Positions 1 through 10,417 of a stretch of 34,882 bases of DNA are shown in pieces; the first letter of the stretch is position 1, and each line of letters opens with the position of its first letter. The DNA is from Cytidiella melzeri. Its lineage: Eukaryota; Basidiomycota; Agaricomycetes; Polyporales; Irpicaceae. The stretch spans positions 1 to 34,882 of the forward strand of contig JABYQR010000434.1 of NCBI GenBank assembly GCA_022592445.1, written 5' to 3'. The notes below the pieces were generated by a model, which was not told the origin of the DNA, ran no database searches, and saw only the letters and a program-made list of their open reading frames with translations. The position numbers and the translations under genes were made by a program.

Positions 1-1640
1 TTCTCAAATACAGGCATAGTTTCTCTGTTGACACTTTGAACTTGTGCTTTTCCTTTTCCCTTCTTATCCTTTTTCCAATTCTTGTTGTCCTGTTTCTTCT
101 TGTTCTGATGCTGATTGTTTTGCGCTCCAGACAACTTGTGCTTCCGAGTATTGTTATTGGACAATTTAGTGTCCCAGTGTTCCTCGGTAGAATGATTGGT
201 CTTGCCACATCTGTCACACCTCTTTGAACCTTTATTGAACTGCTTGACTTGATTTATCCTTGAAGCAGAAGTGCCTGCTTCGTTAGATAGACGCCTAGTG
301 TTCTTGACTTCAATCTTAGGAATGATGTTACTCAAAGTCAAGTTCTTCAGGTCATTCATAGTGCCGATGTATGCGGATAAGGCAAGATCATATGAAGGAG
401 GAAGTTTTCCCAGCAACAGGAAAGCCTTCATTTTGTTGTCAAGAGTGAGACAACCAGTAGCGACATCTTTGATCATGCTCTGATAATTTTTGATCTGAGG
501 ACATATTTCTTCATTTTCATCAAAGACCAGATTGTTCAATTTCTTGAATGCAACCATGCTCTCGAGTACGTTGAACTTTTTGTACTATTTCTTCATGGTG
601 TCCCAGATGTACCTCACACCAGTGATCTTAGAGTTGTCAAGTTTAGACTTGATAATATTGAAGGAAATCTTTGACAAGAGGTATCCAGCCGCTGGTACAT
701 TCAACATCTTCCATTTAGCAATCACTGCTGCATCAGCAGGAGAGCCTGGTTTTGTGCTAGCTCCAGTGACAATGTCCCAGCCATCAATAAACATCAGAGT
801 GGCCTGCATAGCCATCTTCCATTCTTAATAGTTATTGCCTTTGAGAACTGGTTTGTCATCCTTTGCTAGCTTCTGGATTTTGTTGGAACTCATGGTAAGA
901 AGAATTTATACAATGTCAAACTCTTCTCCGTGGAATCTACTATAGTATCCGTTGATCAACAGGGGTATTTCAGGTAGAAGCAGTTCAAGAGCATTGTCTT
1001 CAACGTCACTTTCTTTGTCTAGAAGATGTTCTACTTCAGAATCAGATTCTGATGCAGGTTTGATCGTATCTGGTATGTCTACCTTTGATCGACGTGGCGG
1101 AGATTCAATTAAAGTAGACGCTGATGAAACTGCAACTGCTGTGATTGCAAATATAGATTCTTCTGCTCCAGGTTGAGGTTCCGGAGATGGTGAGGGTGGA
1201 GTTGAAGTGTTGTCAACAATAAGATCCCAATCAAGATGCGGTTCTTCTCCAATATTCTCTGGATTGATTTCACCAAGCTGTTTGTTGTTAGGAGCAATGT
1301 ATCGTTCTTCAGAGCATACAGTGATTAGATCGGTGTCTTCAAAGTAATCAGCTCTGTCTTGTCCAAATAGGCGATATGGACAAGGTTGAGTGACACAAGG
1401 CGAGAGATATCATCCGGAGAAGGCAAAAGATGTATCACACTTTTTTATGGTATCAAAGAAGTGATCTTCCTGTATACAACGTGGTGCCAGATTTTCTACA
1501 AGTTTATCTACAGGAAACATAAGACGCTTCATTAACAATTCGACCAGATGGCAGAGACAAAAGAAAGGTGGTACACAAGTACTACAAGTACAACTACAGA
1601 AACTTGTTGAAAGTGACCATGTACAAATGTACAAATACAC
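1..1640 (-). pseudogene. Copia copy A: gag-pol remnant (leader, Gag, zinc knuckle), runs off left edge
   Basis: This is the broken gag-pol of a Ty1/copia element, read right to left. A cysteine-rich then acidic leader (about 1640-894) precedes the Gag start MSSN at 893. The leader has a TGA after FAFSG and a TAA just before MSSN. Gag stops again near 827, where GNNYQEW reads GNNY-stop, and reopens at 815 with MAMQATLMFIDGWDIV. This is a UBN2-type copia Gag domain. The zinc knuckle lies near 200-225, with C-x2-C-x4-H and then H in place of the last Cys. Protease, integrase and RT would lie left of base 1. Copies B (5402-8262) and C (32404-34882) share the layout, which lets the breaks be located. 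It is a non-functional relic; family assignment is firm. Confidence 0.85.
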
Positions 1641-1695
1641 ATTGCAATATTTTATATGTTACATGCGCGGAAATGCTCAAGTTTCAGTTGCCTGT

Positions 1696-3056
1696 CTACT
1701 TGCTATTTTAAGCTACCATCCTGGCCAACATCTGGAGAAGCTCATTCTCCTCAGTTGGCTGCTCAACGATCTGTCTTTCCTCAGCTGGCTGTGACCAGTT
1801 GCAAATTTGGTCCTTAACCTCTTCAGACATTGTGGTCCAGTTGTTGTTCTGCTTGAGGCGCCAGGCAATGATTTGGACAAGCGTTTGCTCACTAAACTTG
1901 TCGTTGCATTGGACAACCTGCATAGCAGTGTGGAGGTTGTTGTGTCAGAGCTGGAATGGTCCCGTTCCCCATCCGTGCCATACCAGCCAAAACCGTGTTG
2001 CATCATGATTGCAACTCGAGCTGATGCTGCAATTAATTTGTACGACTCGATTTGTTCCTCTTCAAGCTTATAGAACAAGCAACAACCTCCTCCTTCGATG
2101 TTTGACTTGAACACCACAACATTGTCCGTGATGAAAGACATAGCATTCATGATGTGTGGCTTGGCATTGGTGAACTTGCCATCCCAGATCTTGTCAGCAA
2201 CGTCCTGTGCGTTTTGCAATGCAGCTCCAATCAATTCGTCCCACCTGAAGCAGTACAAGCTCGTATCAGGAAGCTCAGTGGTTGGAGCGACAGGGTGCTG
2301 TTCCCCAAAGAACTCCTCAATCGTTTTGACGGGCTCGTTGACAATGGTAGTGCTTGAGGTGACAGGTGACAGCGGAGCCATAGGAATGTCTTGCTCGACG
2401 TTGACGGGTACGGCAGGAGTGCATGGGCAAGATGGTTGACGAGGGAGTGGAGATTGGCTCCATTCGCTGCAACGGGCGGCACAGGCTTGCTCCAGTTCGA
2501 ATTGGAATTGTTTGCGGTGGTCTGTGTGGAAACCCCGTCCACAAGGTGCAGTCGGCTGTCTTTGAGGCTGAGAGGTGTTCCAACAGCGTGGCTGCTTGTC
2601 GTATAGTTCAGCGAGGCAAGGAGTGTTGTCCCCCCTTTGATGCATGTCTGGGTGAACGGAGGTGTGGATGTTGTTGATGATACGTCTCACCGCTTCCTAT
2701 GGACGCCGACAGGGGCAAAGGGGTTTGCAACTGAATGTGGCAGGAGGGGCGCAACAATTGTTAGACCGTGTGCACTGCAGATTTCCCCCCTCTCGATTGG
2801 CACGGTGTGCTTCTCTATCCTCTGTATGCCATTGGTGGTGAGGGATGATATTGAACATGAATTGGTGATGGTTCGCATTACCAGCTTCTATACAATTGTA
2901 GTTGAGCCTTATCAGGTGTGGTCCGATCTGACAAATGCGTAGATTGTTGCCTCAGGCCAGGCAAACTTGCTTAGTACGTCTTTCCAAGAACTGTTCCCAG
3001 TTCATGGAGCGCTGTTTGGCCCTTTCAAAGATTGCATTGGTACGGCGTGCGGGCAA
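1696..3056 (-). pseudogene. Copia copy A: accessory ORF upstream of gag-pol (ORF0), broken
   Basis: This is the relic of a protein of about 454 residues encoded between the 5' leader and gag-pol. Its first codon here is TTG where copies B and C have ATG. In-frame stops follow, for example after QVCLA near 2950. The longest open part is 2690-1713, but it leaves the true frame near 1930, after GTDGERD. The correct tail is open at 1923-1708 (MQVVQCNDKF). An Arg/Pro/Gln-rich N-terminal half precedes a more conserved C-terminal half with TIEEFFGE, DVADKIWDGKF and SFITDN. I recognise no known domain, membrane segment or catalytic motif. Presence at the same place in all three copies shows it belongs to the element. 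It could be a second capsid-like or RNA-binding protein, but nothing here proves that. Confidence 0.7.
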
Positions 3057-3837
3057 GTTTAAAATTTGTGGGTAAAACAGAATGCGGGTGACAGTGCTCG
3101 TTGGTTATCAGTGTCAATCCATAACATTCTCGGAAGAGTGCGAGGAATTTCTGTGGAAGGAATAAACTGTGAGAAAAACTCTTGCACAAGAGATCCTTTA
3201 CAAAAACTATCCCCAAATTTGACTTCAACCAATTGATAAGCAATGGGGAAACAAATAGAGCGTGGGTAGCTGATATGCAAGTGTGCAGGAGACAAAATCT
3301 CCGTGAAACCAAAAGTAACAAAGTTCGACATAAGCCTCTACTAAATTCTACAGAAACCAACGAATTGGGAATGCCAAGGGTGTTTACTTTGCGTCAAGCA
3401 CAGCTCCGTTTTAGTCGCTTGAGTCACGAGCTCAAGGTGACGCCTACTTTCCCTCCTTTCACCGCTTTTCACAGCCTCCCAATTGTCTAAGACAAAAGAC
3501 CCTTTTGATCACCTCTGAACGCCACGTTATTGGGCTTTGTTCAAGTAGGTGCGTGATTCTGATAGTGAACCACAAGCCAAGAACATGCATGAGATATAGG
3601 CTACCAATTGGATGTGTGACTGTGCGCATGTTCCAAGGGTAAGCAAGCAGGGGAAATTCTGTGGAAAATAGTTATGGAAAAAGGGGCAAGAAGAGACGAG
3701 GCTTAGTCTACTACAACTGGGTCTTCTACTACAAAGTGGCCTACAATGTGTAGAAAGAAATGTCACTCACAAAGTAACAGTTGTATAGTGTTGAGCTTGA
3801 AGAAGGTTTCAGAGTAGAGGAGTGGTAGTAAGAGTTA
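3057..3837 (-). other. Copia copy A 5' leader, no convincing gene
   Basis: This is untranslated leader between the primer-binding site and ORF0. It aligns by eye with 11250-11935 in copy B and with 30460-31023 in copy C (opposite strand). Short open frames occur on both strands, but none is kept intact in all copies, so I call no gene. Confidence 0.6.
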
Positions 3838-3856
3838 GAAGCCGGGGCTCATAACC
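3838..3856 (-). promoter_or_regulatory. Primer-binding site, complementary to the anticodon arm of initiator tRNA-Met
   Basis: The plus strand reads GAAGCCGGGGCTCATAACC directly next to the LTR end. GGGCTCATAACC matches the anticodon arm of eukaryotic initiator tRNA-Met, so the element's minus strand is complementary to an internal tRNA segment rather than to its 3' end. Drosophila copia and yeast Ty5 are known to prime from such a half-tRNA. The same sequence sits at the same place in copy B (11936-11954). Confidence 0.75.
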
Positions 3857-4246
3857 TTTTTGAAAGTTACGGGTGTAGGGGATGACTTGGAAGGTCAACT
3901 AACTCTGGGAGTAAGTGTGTTATCATTTTTCTGCTCTCCAGGAACAGTATATATACATGTCTGTAACTAGATCACTAATGCTACAGTAATGGCATATGAG
4001 TAAGAATTGGTAATGCACAGTCCTGCTTGCTAATACTACTGAATAGAGAATTTAAGCGATGACTGAGCATCCTACGTAGCTTAATGGTGTTGACTGAGCC
4101 TTTGGTAAGCTCAATACATTTAGTATATGAAATATGAGTCATGCAGAAGCCTCATGGGACTTCTGCTATTCAGTCATGGAAACTACTGGAACACGACGCA
4201 ATAAGGTGCAGGCATTGCATCGTGTGTGGCCATAATGATGATGGAA
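3857..4246 (-). repeat. Copia 5' LTR of copy A, truncated
   Basis: This is about 390 bp of the family's LTR, with its U5 end abutting the primer-binding site. The LTR edge is TT instead of TG. Similarity to the copy B LTR stops at GATGGAA (4246), so about 100 bp of U3 are missing. A TATATATA box lies near 3950, about 95 bp from the U5 end, as in the other LTRs. Confidence 0.8.
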
Positions 4247-5401
4247 CATGGCATGACGGAGGTCACGGCCTTTCAGAATGCAAGGGAAACCTGTCTTGGG
4301 CTTTTTTGCGTAGAAATCAGGTTAATAGGATAGATTTTTCACGGCACAATATATGATGGATTGGTGGACAGGGACTTTCTTGCAAATGTCAGCCACGCCA
4401 ACACCTTTATTGTGTAGGTCCAGATTTTGGCCATTTTGGTAGGGGTACACAGTACCATAGGTGTGGTCCAGAGCTGGGAGACTGGACAATGTGAAAAAGA
4501 GTGAGTTTGAGAGGTTCTATAACAAAGCGGCAGTGTTGAATGATAGCAAATAAAGGGACAAAGAAATGACAGCAGTTGTGTACACAATGGGTGCTGAACA
4601 TTGCAATTGTGAAGATTGTGACATACTGTCCATATAGTTTACAACGTGCCAAAGAAAGTGGGACACAAATATGTGGTAATAAGCCAAAATGGCGAACAGA
4701 AAGTTGTGCACTTGCAGTGTTGCAAGACCTTTTGTGTTAAGACCGACTATTGTCAAGAGACAAGTTGTCAAGTCAGACCCCCTTGGTGTAGCTACACGCA
4801 AGGTCAAATGATGGTCTAGGCTGCGCAGTGTCTGTAAAGCACAATGGCAGACAGATGATGGTTTGATAGAAGGAATATTGATACGAAGTGGATAGACTGA
4901 GGTTCTAGCCCCATGTCTAGCGGCTATTTATACATGTTGACTTAACTACTTATGAACCAGTTCGATGTAGTGGTAACCAATCAATGTTATGGAAAGAAAG
5001 AACAATAGACAATGGAGAGATGGAACATGAGTCAAAGAACTATAGAAAAGGGGTTGAACCCGAAACAGGGGATAGACAGGGTTGGACCCAAAACAGGGGA
5101 TAGACAGGGTCGAACCCAAAACAGGGGATAGGCGGGGTTGGACCCAATAGAATGGTAACGGAGTTATGGAAGAGCCGAGGGTAGAACCGAGGCAATGGCA
5201 ACCAATAGGAGTTAGGTCTGAAGTGACAAGAACAAAGAAGGGGAAGTCAATGACATAATAGTCCGTGTTGAACGGAAATGACAAGGGATTGAAAGTGATG
5301 GGGGAAGGACGAGTTGGATTGTCAAGACAGAGCAAAGAAATGGATAGCTACTGTTACAAGAAAAGAATGAAAATAGCAGAGTGTGAAGACCGTTTGTAAC
5401 A
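4247..5401. other. Unassigned 1.15 kb between copia copies A and B, possible decayed LTR
   Basis: I find no believable gene here. The right edge ends TTTGTAACA exactly where copy B homology begins. Read on the minus strand this would be an LTR start (TGTTACAAACGG), and a minus-strand TATAAATA lies near 4925-4935, so a decayed minus-strand LTR is plausible. I could not find its other end or a matching target duplication. A 28-bp minisatellite lies inside at 5058-5152. Confidence 0.4.
5058..5152. repeat. 28-bp tandem repeat, about 3.4 units
   Basis: The unit is ACCCAAAACAGGGGATAGAC followed by AGGGTTGG. Three full units start at 5058, 5086 and 5114, with a partial one after 5142. Units differ at only a few bases (CG/CA, TTGG/TCGA, AGAC/GGCG). 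Confidence 0.9.
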
Positions 5402-5592
5402 GCTCGTGATAAAGAGGGTGGTTTTGGAAGTTGCTTTCTCGACCAAGTTCACATCTGTGACATGGAGCAATTGAGGACAGAACAGAGATATGCTCAGATA
5501 ATCCCTTAGTCCCTTTGTGAAGGCTGTCACAGATTATCAATGTTTCTACAAGACTTGCCATACCAGACAACGGTATTATGGGGAATATATAA

Positions 5593-5679
5593 GCGCTTAT
5601 CCGGCGCTTATCCAGCGCTTATCCGGCGTCTATTTAGGTGCTTATCTGGCGCTTATCAGGAGCTCATTCCGGCACTTAT
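5593..5679 (+). repeat. GCGCTTAT array with an 11-bp period, about 8 units
   Basis: GCGCTTAT or close variants start at 5593, 5604, 5615, 5626, 5638, 5649, 5660 and 5672, so the spacing is 11 or 12 bp, close to one helical turn. The array sits about 70-155 bp inside the 5' end of solo LTR 1, in its U3 region. Confidence 0.85.
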
Positions 5680-5847
5680 TCTCAGTGCCTATCAATGGAT
5701 GTGCTGATGCTCCTATCTCTGATGCACTGATGCACTCCTTTTCTTATCTGTGTATCACATGATAGAACTCTCTGGAACCTTGTGGAACATGCTGGAACTA
5801 TGATGTCATAGTATAGAACATTCCATTAGATGATGTCATAGTTCTTA

Positions 5848-5860
5848 GAACCTTCTGGAA
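5848..5860 (+). promoter_or_regulatory. Heat-shock-element match GAAccTTCtgGAA in solo LTR 1
   Basis: This is three perfectly alternating GAA/TTC units with 2-bp gaps, the canonical eukaryotic HSE. It lies about 205 bp upstream of the LTR's TATA box. A two-unit match (GAAcaTTC) lies at 5816-5823. The sequence match is certain; function is inferred. Confidence 0.5.
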
Positions 5861-6064
5861 AAGTCTAGCCTTGTCTTAGAACAAGCTAGAACAAGTCTAG
5901 CCTTGGAGCTGGGTCATGGGGACAGGTCATGGGACAATTGCTATTGGTTGATTATTGAAGTAGCACCACTAGGGCATAGGGCATGCTTAGTAAGGTAGAT
6001 TACCTCGCTTACTCATGTAGGTATTAGGGGTCTTAGGGTAGTACCTGGGGTCCTCCCCTTCATG

Positions 6065-6072
6065 TATATATA
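6065..6072 (+). promoter_or_regulatory. TATA box of solo LTR 1
   Basis: TATATATA lies 540 bp into the LTR and is followed by a pyrimidine-rich stretch (CTCAGTCTTATCCACTC) suited to a transcription start and R region. Confidence 0.6.
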
Positions 6073-8311
6073 GAGGCACTCCTGAGGGCATATCCCCTCA
6101 GTCTTATCCACTCTGTTGATAAAGGACTACTCAGTACTCCCCAGTACTTCGCTCACCACATCTCTCACACTCTATCTCACTTAATCCCCTCAAGTTTACC
6201 AACTTATCTGGTGAGTAGTAACCTAACTGTTACAAAGGCTCTCAACAATGTGCTTCCACGGATGTTGTAGCCTATTGTGCCACAACAGGTAATTATCAGA
6301 AGTCTTTATGGCTGCTACTGTCTCTTGTCGTTTTACTATGCGCGCACTTATGTGGTACATGCCTGCATTGTCACAGTTTCATACAGGAAATCTTTGCCCT
6401 TGTTTTGTATAGTCCAGCCTTTCGCTGTGATCTGACTTGTATAGCCATTGGCCAAAGCCTTACAAGGTGCAAAGAATTGAGTAACTGCGTCTGGGATATA
6501 AAGAACGTTTTGAAGGGTGGCACGGCTTACTACACCATTTTTGAGCATTGAGTCTATAATCACAGTCCCCCTTCCCAATATCTGAAGTGACATTTTCCTT
6601 CCTGCAACCGAACAGAATCCGGGTTTTACTGCAGCGGAATATTGTACAAAGTCAGAATATTGGTTAGTGATATGGCTACTTGCACCACTGTCAATAAGCC
6701 ATTGGACAGTATCACACTTGTGCAAGGAATAGTGTGAACCAGTGATCATTTTGAAAGACTCATTCTCGAATACAGGCATAGTTTCTACATTAACACTTTG
6801 AACTTGTGCTTTTCCTTTTCCCTTCTGATCCTTTTTCCCATTCTTGTTATTCTGTTTCTTCTTGTTCTGCTGCTGACTGTTCTGCACTCCAGACAACTTG
6901 TTCTTCCAAGTATTGTTATTGGACGGTTTAGTGTCCCAGTGTTCCTCGGTAGAATGATTGGTCTTGCCACATCTGTTGCATCTCTTTGAACCTTTATTGA
7001 ACCGCTTGACTTGAGTTATCCTCAAAGCAAAAGTGCCTGCTTTGTTAGCTAGATGCCTAGTTTTCTCGGCTTCAATCTTAGGAATGATGTTACTCAAAGT
7101 CAAGTTCGTCATGTCATCGATAGTGCCAATTTATGCGGATAAGGCAAGATCACATGAAGGAGGAAGTTTTCACAGCAACAGGAAAGCCTTCATTTTGTCG
7201 TCAAGAGTGAGACCAGCAGTAGCGACATCTTTGATCATGGTCTAATACTCAATTTGAGGATGTATTTCTTGATTTTCATCAAAGACCAGATTGTTCAATC
7301 TCTTGAACGCAAACATGCTCTTGAGTACGTTGAACTTTTTGTACTCTTTCTTCATGGGGTCCCAGATGTACTTTGCACCAGTAATCTTAGAGTCATCAAG
7401 TTTAGACTTGATTATATCGAAGGAAATCTTTGACAAGAGGTATCCAGCTGCTCGTACATTCAACGTCTTCCATTTAGCAATCACTGCTGCATCAGCAGGA
7501 GAGCCTGGTTCTGTGCTAGCTCCAGTGACAATGTCCCAACCATCAATGAACATCAGAGTGGCCTGCATAGCCATCTTCCATTCTTGATAGTTATTGCCTT
7601 TAAGAACTGGTTTGTCATCCTTTGCTAGCTTCTGGATTTCGTTGGAACTCATAGTAAGGAGGAGGTATACAATGTCAAACTCCTCTCTGTTGAATCTACT
7701 ATAGTATTCATTGATCAACAGGGGTATTTCTGGTAGAAGCGGTTCAAGAGCGTTGTCTTCGATGTCACTATCTTTGTCTAGAAGATGTTCTACTTCAGAA
7801 TCAGATTCTGATGCAGATTCAATTGTATCTGGTATGTCTACCTTTGATCAACATGACGGAGATTCAATTAACGTAGACGCTGATGAAACTGCAACTGCTG
7901 TGATCGCAGATATAGATTCTTCTTCCCTGGTTTGAGGTTCCGGAGATGGTGAGGATGGAGTTAGAACATTGTTTGCAATAAGATCCCAATCAAGATGTGG
8001 TTCTTCTCCAATATTCTCTGGATTGATTTCACCGAGCTGTTTGTTGTTAGGACGCACTTGTTGATAGTATCAAAGAAGTGATCTCGTTGTTTACAACGCG
8101 GTGCCAGATTTTTACAAGTTTATCTACAGGAAACATAAGACGTGTTACTAACAATTTGACAAGACAGCAGAAACGAAGGAAAGGTGGTACAAAAGTACTA
8201 CAAGCACAACTACAGAAACTTGTTGAAAGTGACCGTGTACAAATTCACAAATACACATCGCAATATTTTATATGTTACATGCGCGGAAATGCTCTAGTTT
8301 CAGTTGCCCGT

Positions 8312-10417
8312 CTATTCACTATTTCTAGCTACCATCCTGTCCAACATCTGGAGAAGCTCATTCTCCTCAGTCAGCTGCTCGACAATCTGTCCTTCCTCAG
8401 CTGGCTGTGACCAGTCGCAAATTTGGTCCTTGACCTCTTCGGACATTGTGGTCCAGTCGTTGTTCTGCTTGAGGCGCCAGGTGATGATCTGAACGAGCTT
8501 TTGCTCGCTGAACTTGTTGTTGCCTTGGACAACCTGCATAGCAGTGTGGAAGTTGTCATGTCGGAGCTGGAATGGTTCCTGTTCCCCATCCGTGCAATAC
8601 CAGACGAAACTGTGTCGCATCATGATTGCAATTCAAGCTGATGCTGCAATAAATTTGTACAACTCAATTTCTTCCTCTTCAAGTGCATAGAATAGGCAAC
8701 AACCTGCTCTTTCAATGTTTGACTTGAGCACCACACCATTCTCCGTGATGAAAGACATTGCATCCATGATGTGGGGTTCGGCATTGGTCCACTTGCCATC
8801 CCAAATCTTGTTGGCGACGTTCTGTGCGTTTTGCAACACAGTTCCGGTCAATTTGTCCCACTCAAAGCAGTATGAGCTTGCATCAGGAAGCTCAGTGGTT
8901 GGAGCAACAGGGTGCTTTTCCCCAAAGAACTCCTCAATCGTTTCAACAGGCTCGTTGACAATGGTGGTGCTCGAGGTAACAGGTGACGGCGGAACCATAG
9001 GTACGTCTTGCTCGATGTTAACAGGTACGGCGGGAGTGCGTGGGCAAAGTGGTTGACGAGGGAGTGGAGACCAGCTCTGTTCACTGTGACAGGTGGCACA
9101 GGCTTGCTCCAGTTTGAATTGGACTCGTCCGTGGTGGTTTGTGCAGAAATCTCATCCTTGAGGTGCGGTCGGCTGTTTTTGAGGCTGGGAAGTGTTACAG
9201 CGGCGTTGCTGCTCGTTGTAGAGCTCGGAGAGGTGAGGAGCGCTGTCCCCCCTTCGATGCATGTCTGCGTGAAAGGAGGTGCAGATGTTGTTTATGATAC
9301 GGTTTACCACTTCCTGTGGCAGCCGGCAGGGGCAAAGGAATTTGCAATCAAATGTGGCAGGAGGGGTGCGACAATTGTTAGACTGTGCGCATTGCGGATT
9401 TCCCCCCTCTCAATCAGCACGGCGAGCTTCTCTAGCCTCCATATGCCATTGGTGGTTCAGGATGGCATTGAATGTGAATAACACAGAGACAGGGCTCGAC
9501 GTGACAAACAGGGACACGATGTGGATGACGACAAGGAGGTGGTGGCAGGTGTGAAGAACAATGCGTTCACCGGCTATCAAACTTATTCAGAAAGCTAGCC
9601 CAGTAAAGACCAAGTTAGTATTCGTACTACCAGCTATATAGTACAAGAGGGGTGGCTTACCTAGCCCAGTAAAGACCAAGAAGTCAAGATGGGGGGCTAG
9701 AAGCATACATGCAGCAGTATATATAGACTTCAGGGACCTGCGCACAGACCATGTTGAGGGCAGGCTTTGCAAGAAGCCGTGTGAACAAAGAACAAAAGAA
9801 CTACCTAAAGGAGAACAATAGCTATTGTCTAGACCTTGCCAAGAACTCTACTTGTGAGAGAATCTATCTAAAAGGAGACCAACTATTGCATTCCATTCCC
9901 ACACCTGTGAGAACATCCTTCCATAAAGAGAACAATAGGGAAAGAACAAAAGGAGTCCATGTGAACGGTATCTATGACGTCAAACCCTAGCTATGGGCTG
10001 AGCCATGTGCTTGTAGCCATGTGGTCTTACATAAGCTGAGTCACATGCCAGTGTGATGTAGCAGCTAGTAACGTGACCATGTAGAGCGTCTAAGCCACGT
10101 GATATGGGCGCTTAATAGATGTGCGCAGAGAGGGTTGCAACCAGGTAAAAACTGGAGTTTTACAGATAAAAACAAGAGGTAAATTGCGAAAAATAAGGGC
10201 TAGTCGGGCCATCCACAACAGTGAATGTGTGATGGTCTCTACCAGGTTCTATATGATTGTAATCAAACCTTATCAGGTCCGGTCCAGTCTGTTGAATGCG
10301 TAGATTGTTACCTCCGGCCAGGCAAACTTGCTTAGTATGTCTTTCTAAGAACTGTTCCCGGTTCCTGGAGCACTGTTCGGCCCTTTCAAAGATAGCATTG
10401 GTACGGCGGGTGGGCAT
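8312..10417 (-). pseudogene. Copia copy B: accessory ORF0, split by a solo LTR
   Basis: The ATG is at 10417 (MPTRRTNAIFERAEQ) and the stop at 8312. Once the inserted LTR (9479-10220) is ignored, the two parts align along their length with copies A and C. The N-terminal part reads LAGGNNLRIQQTGPDLIRFD without the stop seen in copy C. The C-terminal half is open at 8998-8633 (VETIEEFFGE, NKIWDGKW, MDAMSFITENG). A TGA follows IAASA at the site of a CGT codon in copy C, then 8623-8312 is open to the natural end (ENELLQMLDRMVARNSE). Function is unknown. The best-preserved start of the three copies is here, and its position between leader and gag-pol is the same in all. Confidence 0.75.
9479..10220 (-). 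mobile_element. Solo LTR 3 (742 bp) inserted in copia ORF0 of copy B, target duplication GTGAA
   Basis: GTGAA flanks it at 9474-9478 and 10221-10225 (GTGAAT if six bases are allowed). Removing it restores ATTGAATGTGAATGTGTG, which aligns with copy A without a gap. On the minus strand it begins TGTTGTGG, but the other end is TTA where CA is expected, so one end base is mutated. A TATATATA box at 9718-9725 is about 240 bp from the left end and 495 bp from the right. This fits minus orientation better, but orientation is uncertain. It is unlike LTRs 1 and 2 in sequence. Confidence 0.8.

Larger units (their letters stand above)
5525..6234 (+). mobile_element. Solo LTR 1 (710 bp) inserted in copia copy B, target duplication AAGGC
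   Basis: It starts TGTCACAG and ends CTGTTACA, the TG...CA ends of an LTR. AAGGC flanks it at 5520-5524 and 6235-6239. Removing it with one AAGGC restores the copia sequence CCTTTGTGAAGGCTCTCAAC, matching copy C, so the ends are exact. A TATATATA box at 6065-6072 gives plus orientation with about 160 bp to the LTR end. There is no internal sequence, so it arose by LTR-LTR recombination or is a remnant. The family (gypsy or copia) cannot be told from the LTR alone. It contains an 11-bp-period array and a heat-shock-element match. Confidence 0.93.
5402..8262 (-). pseudogene. Copia copy B: gag-pol remnant (Gag, zinc knuckle, protease, start of integrase)
   Basis: Read right to left. A shortened acidic leader runs straight into Gag in frame (7718-7242, ...LLLTMSSNEIQKLAKDD then GNNYQEW). 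A zinc knuckle follows (CNRCGKTNHSTEEH, a C-C-H-H set), then a Lys/Gln/Asn-rich stretch and the aspartic protease motif WLIDSGASSHIT near 6700. The protease precedes a GAG-pre-integrase region (about 6290-5402, HNRL and CHRCELGR), the order that defines Ty1/copia. Breaks are a stop at 7242, a one-base deletion near 6385 ending the frame in MQACTT, and a solo LTR at 5525-6234. Compared with A and C the leader has lost about 160 bp near 8053. The rest of pol is missing left of 5402. Confidence 0.88.

Noticed and set aside
1799..2439. Plus-strand ORFs over copia ORF0 (also 8715-9056 and minus-strand ORFs at 31812-32186)
   Set aside because: They are antisense shadows. The true strand is shown by the coding frame conserved between copies and by gag-pol orientation.
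3025..3360. ORFs in the copia leader (also 11188-11436 and 30746-31064) that look alike between copies
   Set aside because: They are similar because the leader DNA is homologous. The frames end at different places and show frameshifts, so I treat them as untranslated leader.
4141..4356. Cys/His-rich plus-strand ORF (CRHCIVCGHNDDG)
   Set aside because: Its first half lies in the truncated copia LTR and the frame is not kept in the other LTR copies, so the zinc-finger look is chance.
4949..4959. TGAACCAGTTC, an 11-base match to the copia integrase region expected to continue copy B
   Set aside because: The sequence around it does not align, so this is probably chance.
5593..5679. Periodic repeat considered as a CRISPR array
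   Set aside because: Units of 11 bp with no unique spacers, inside a eukaryotic LTR.
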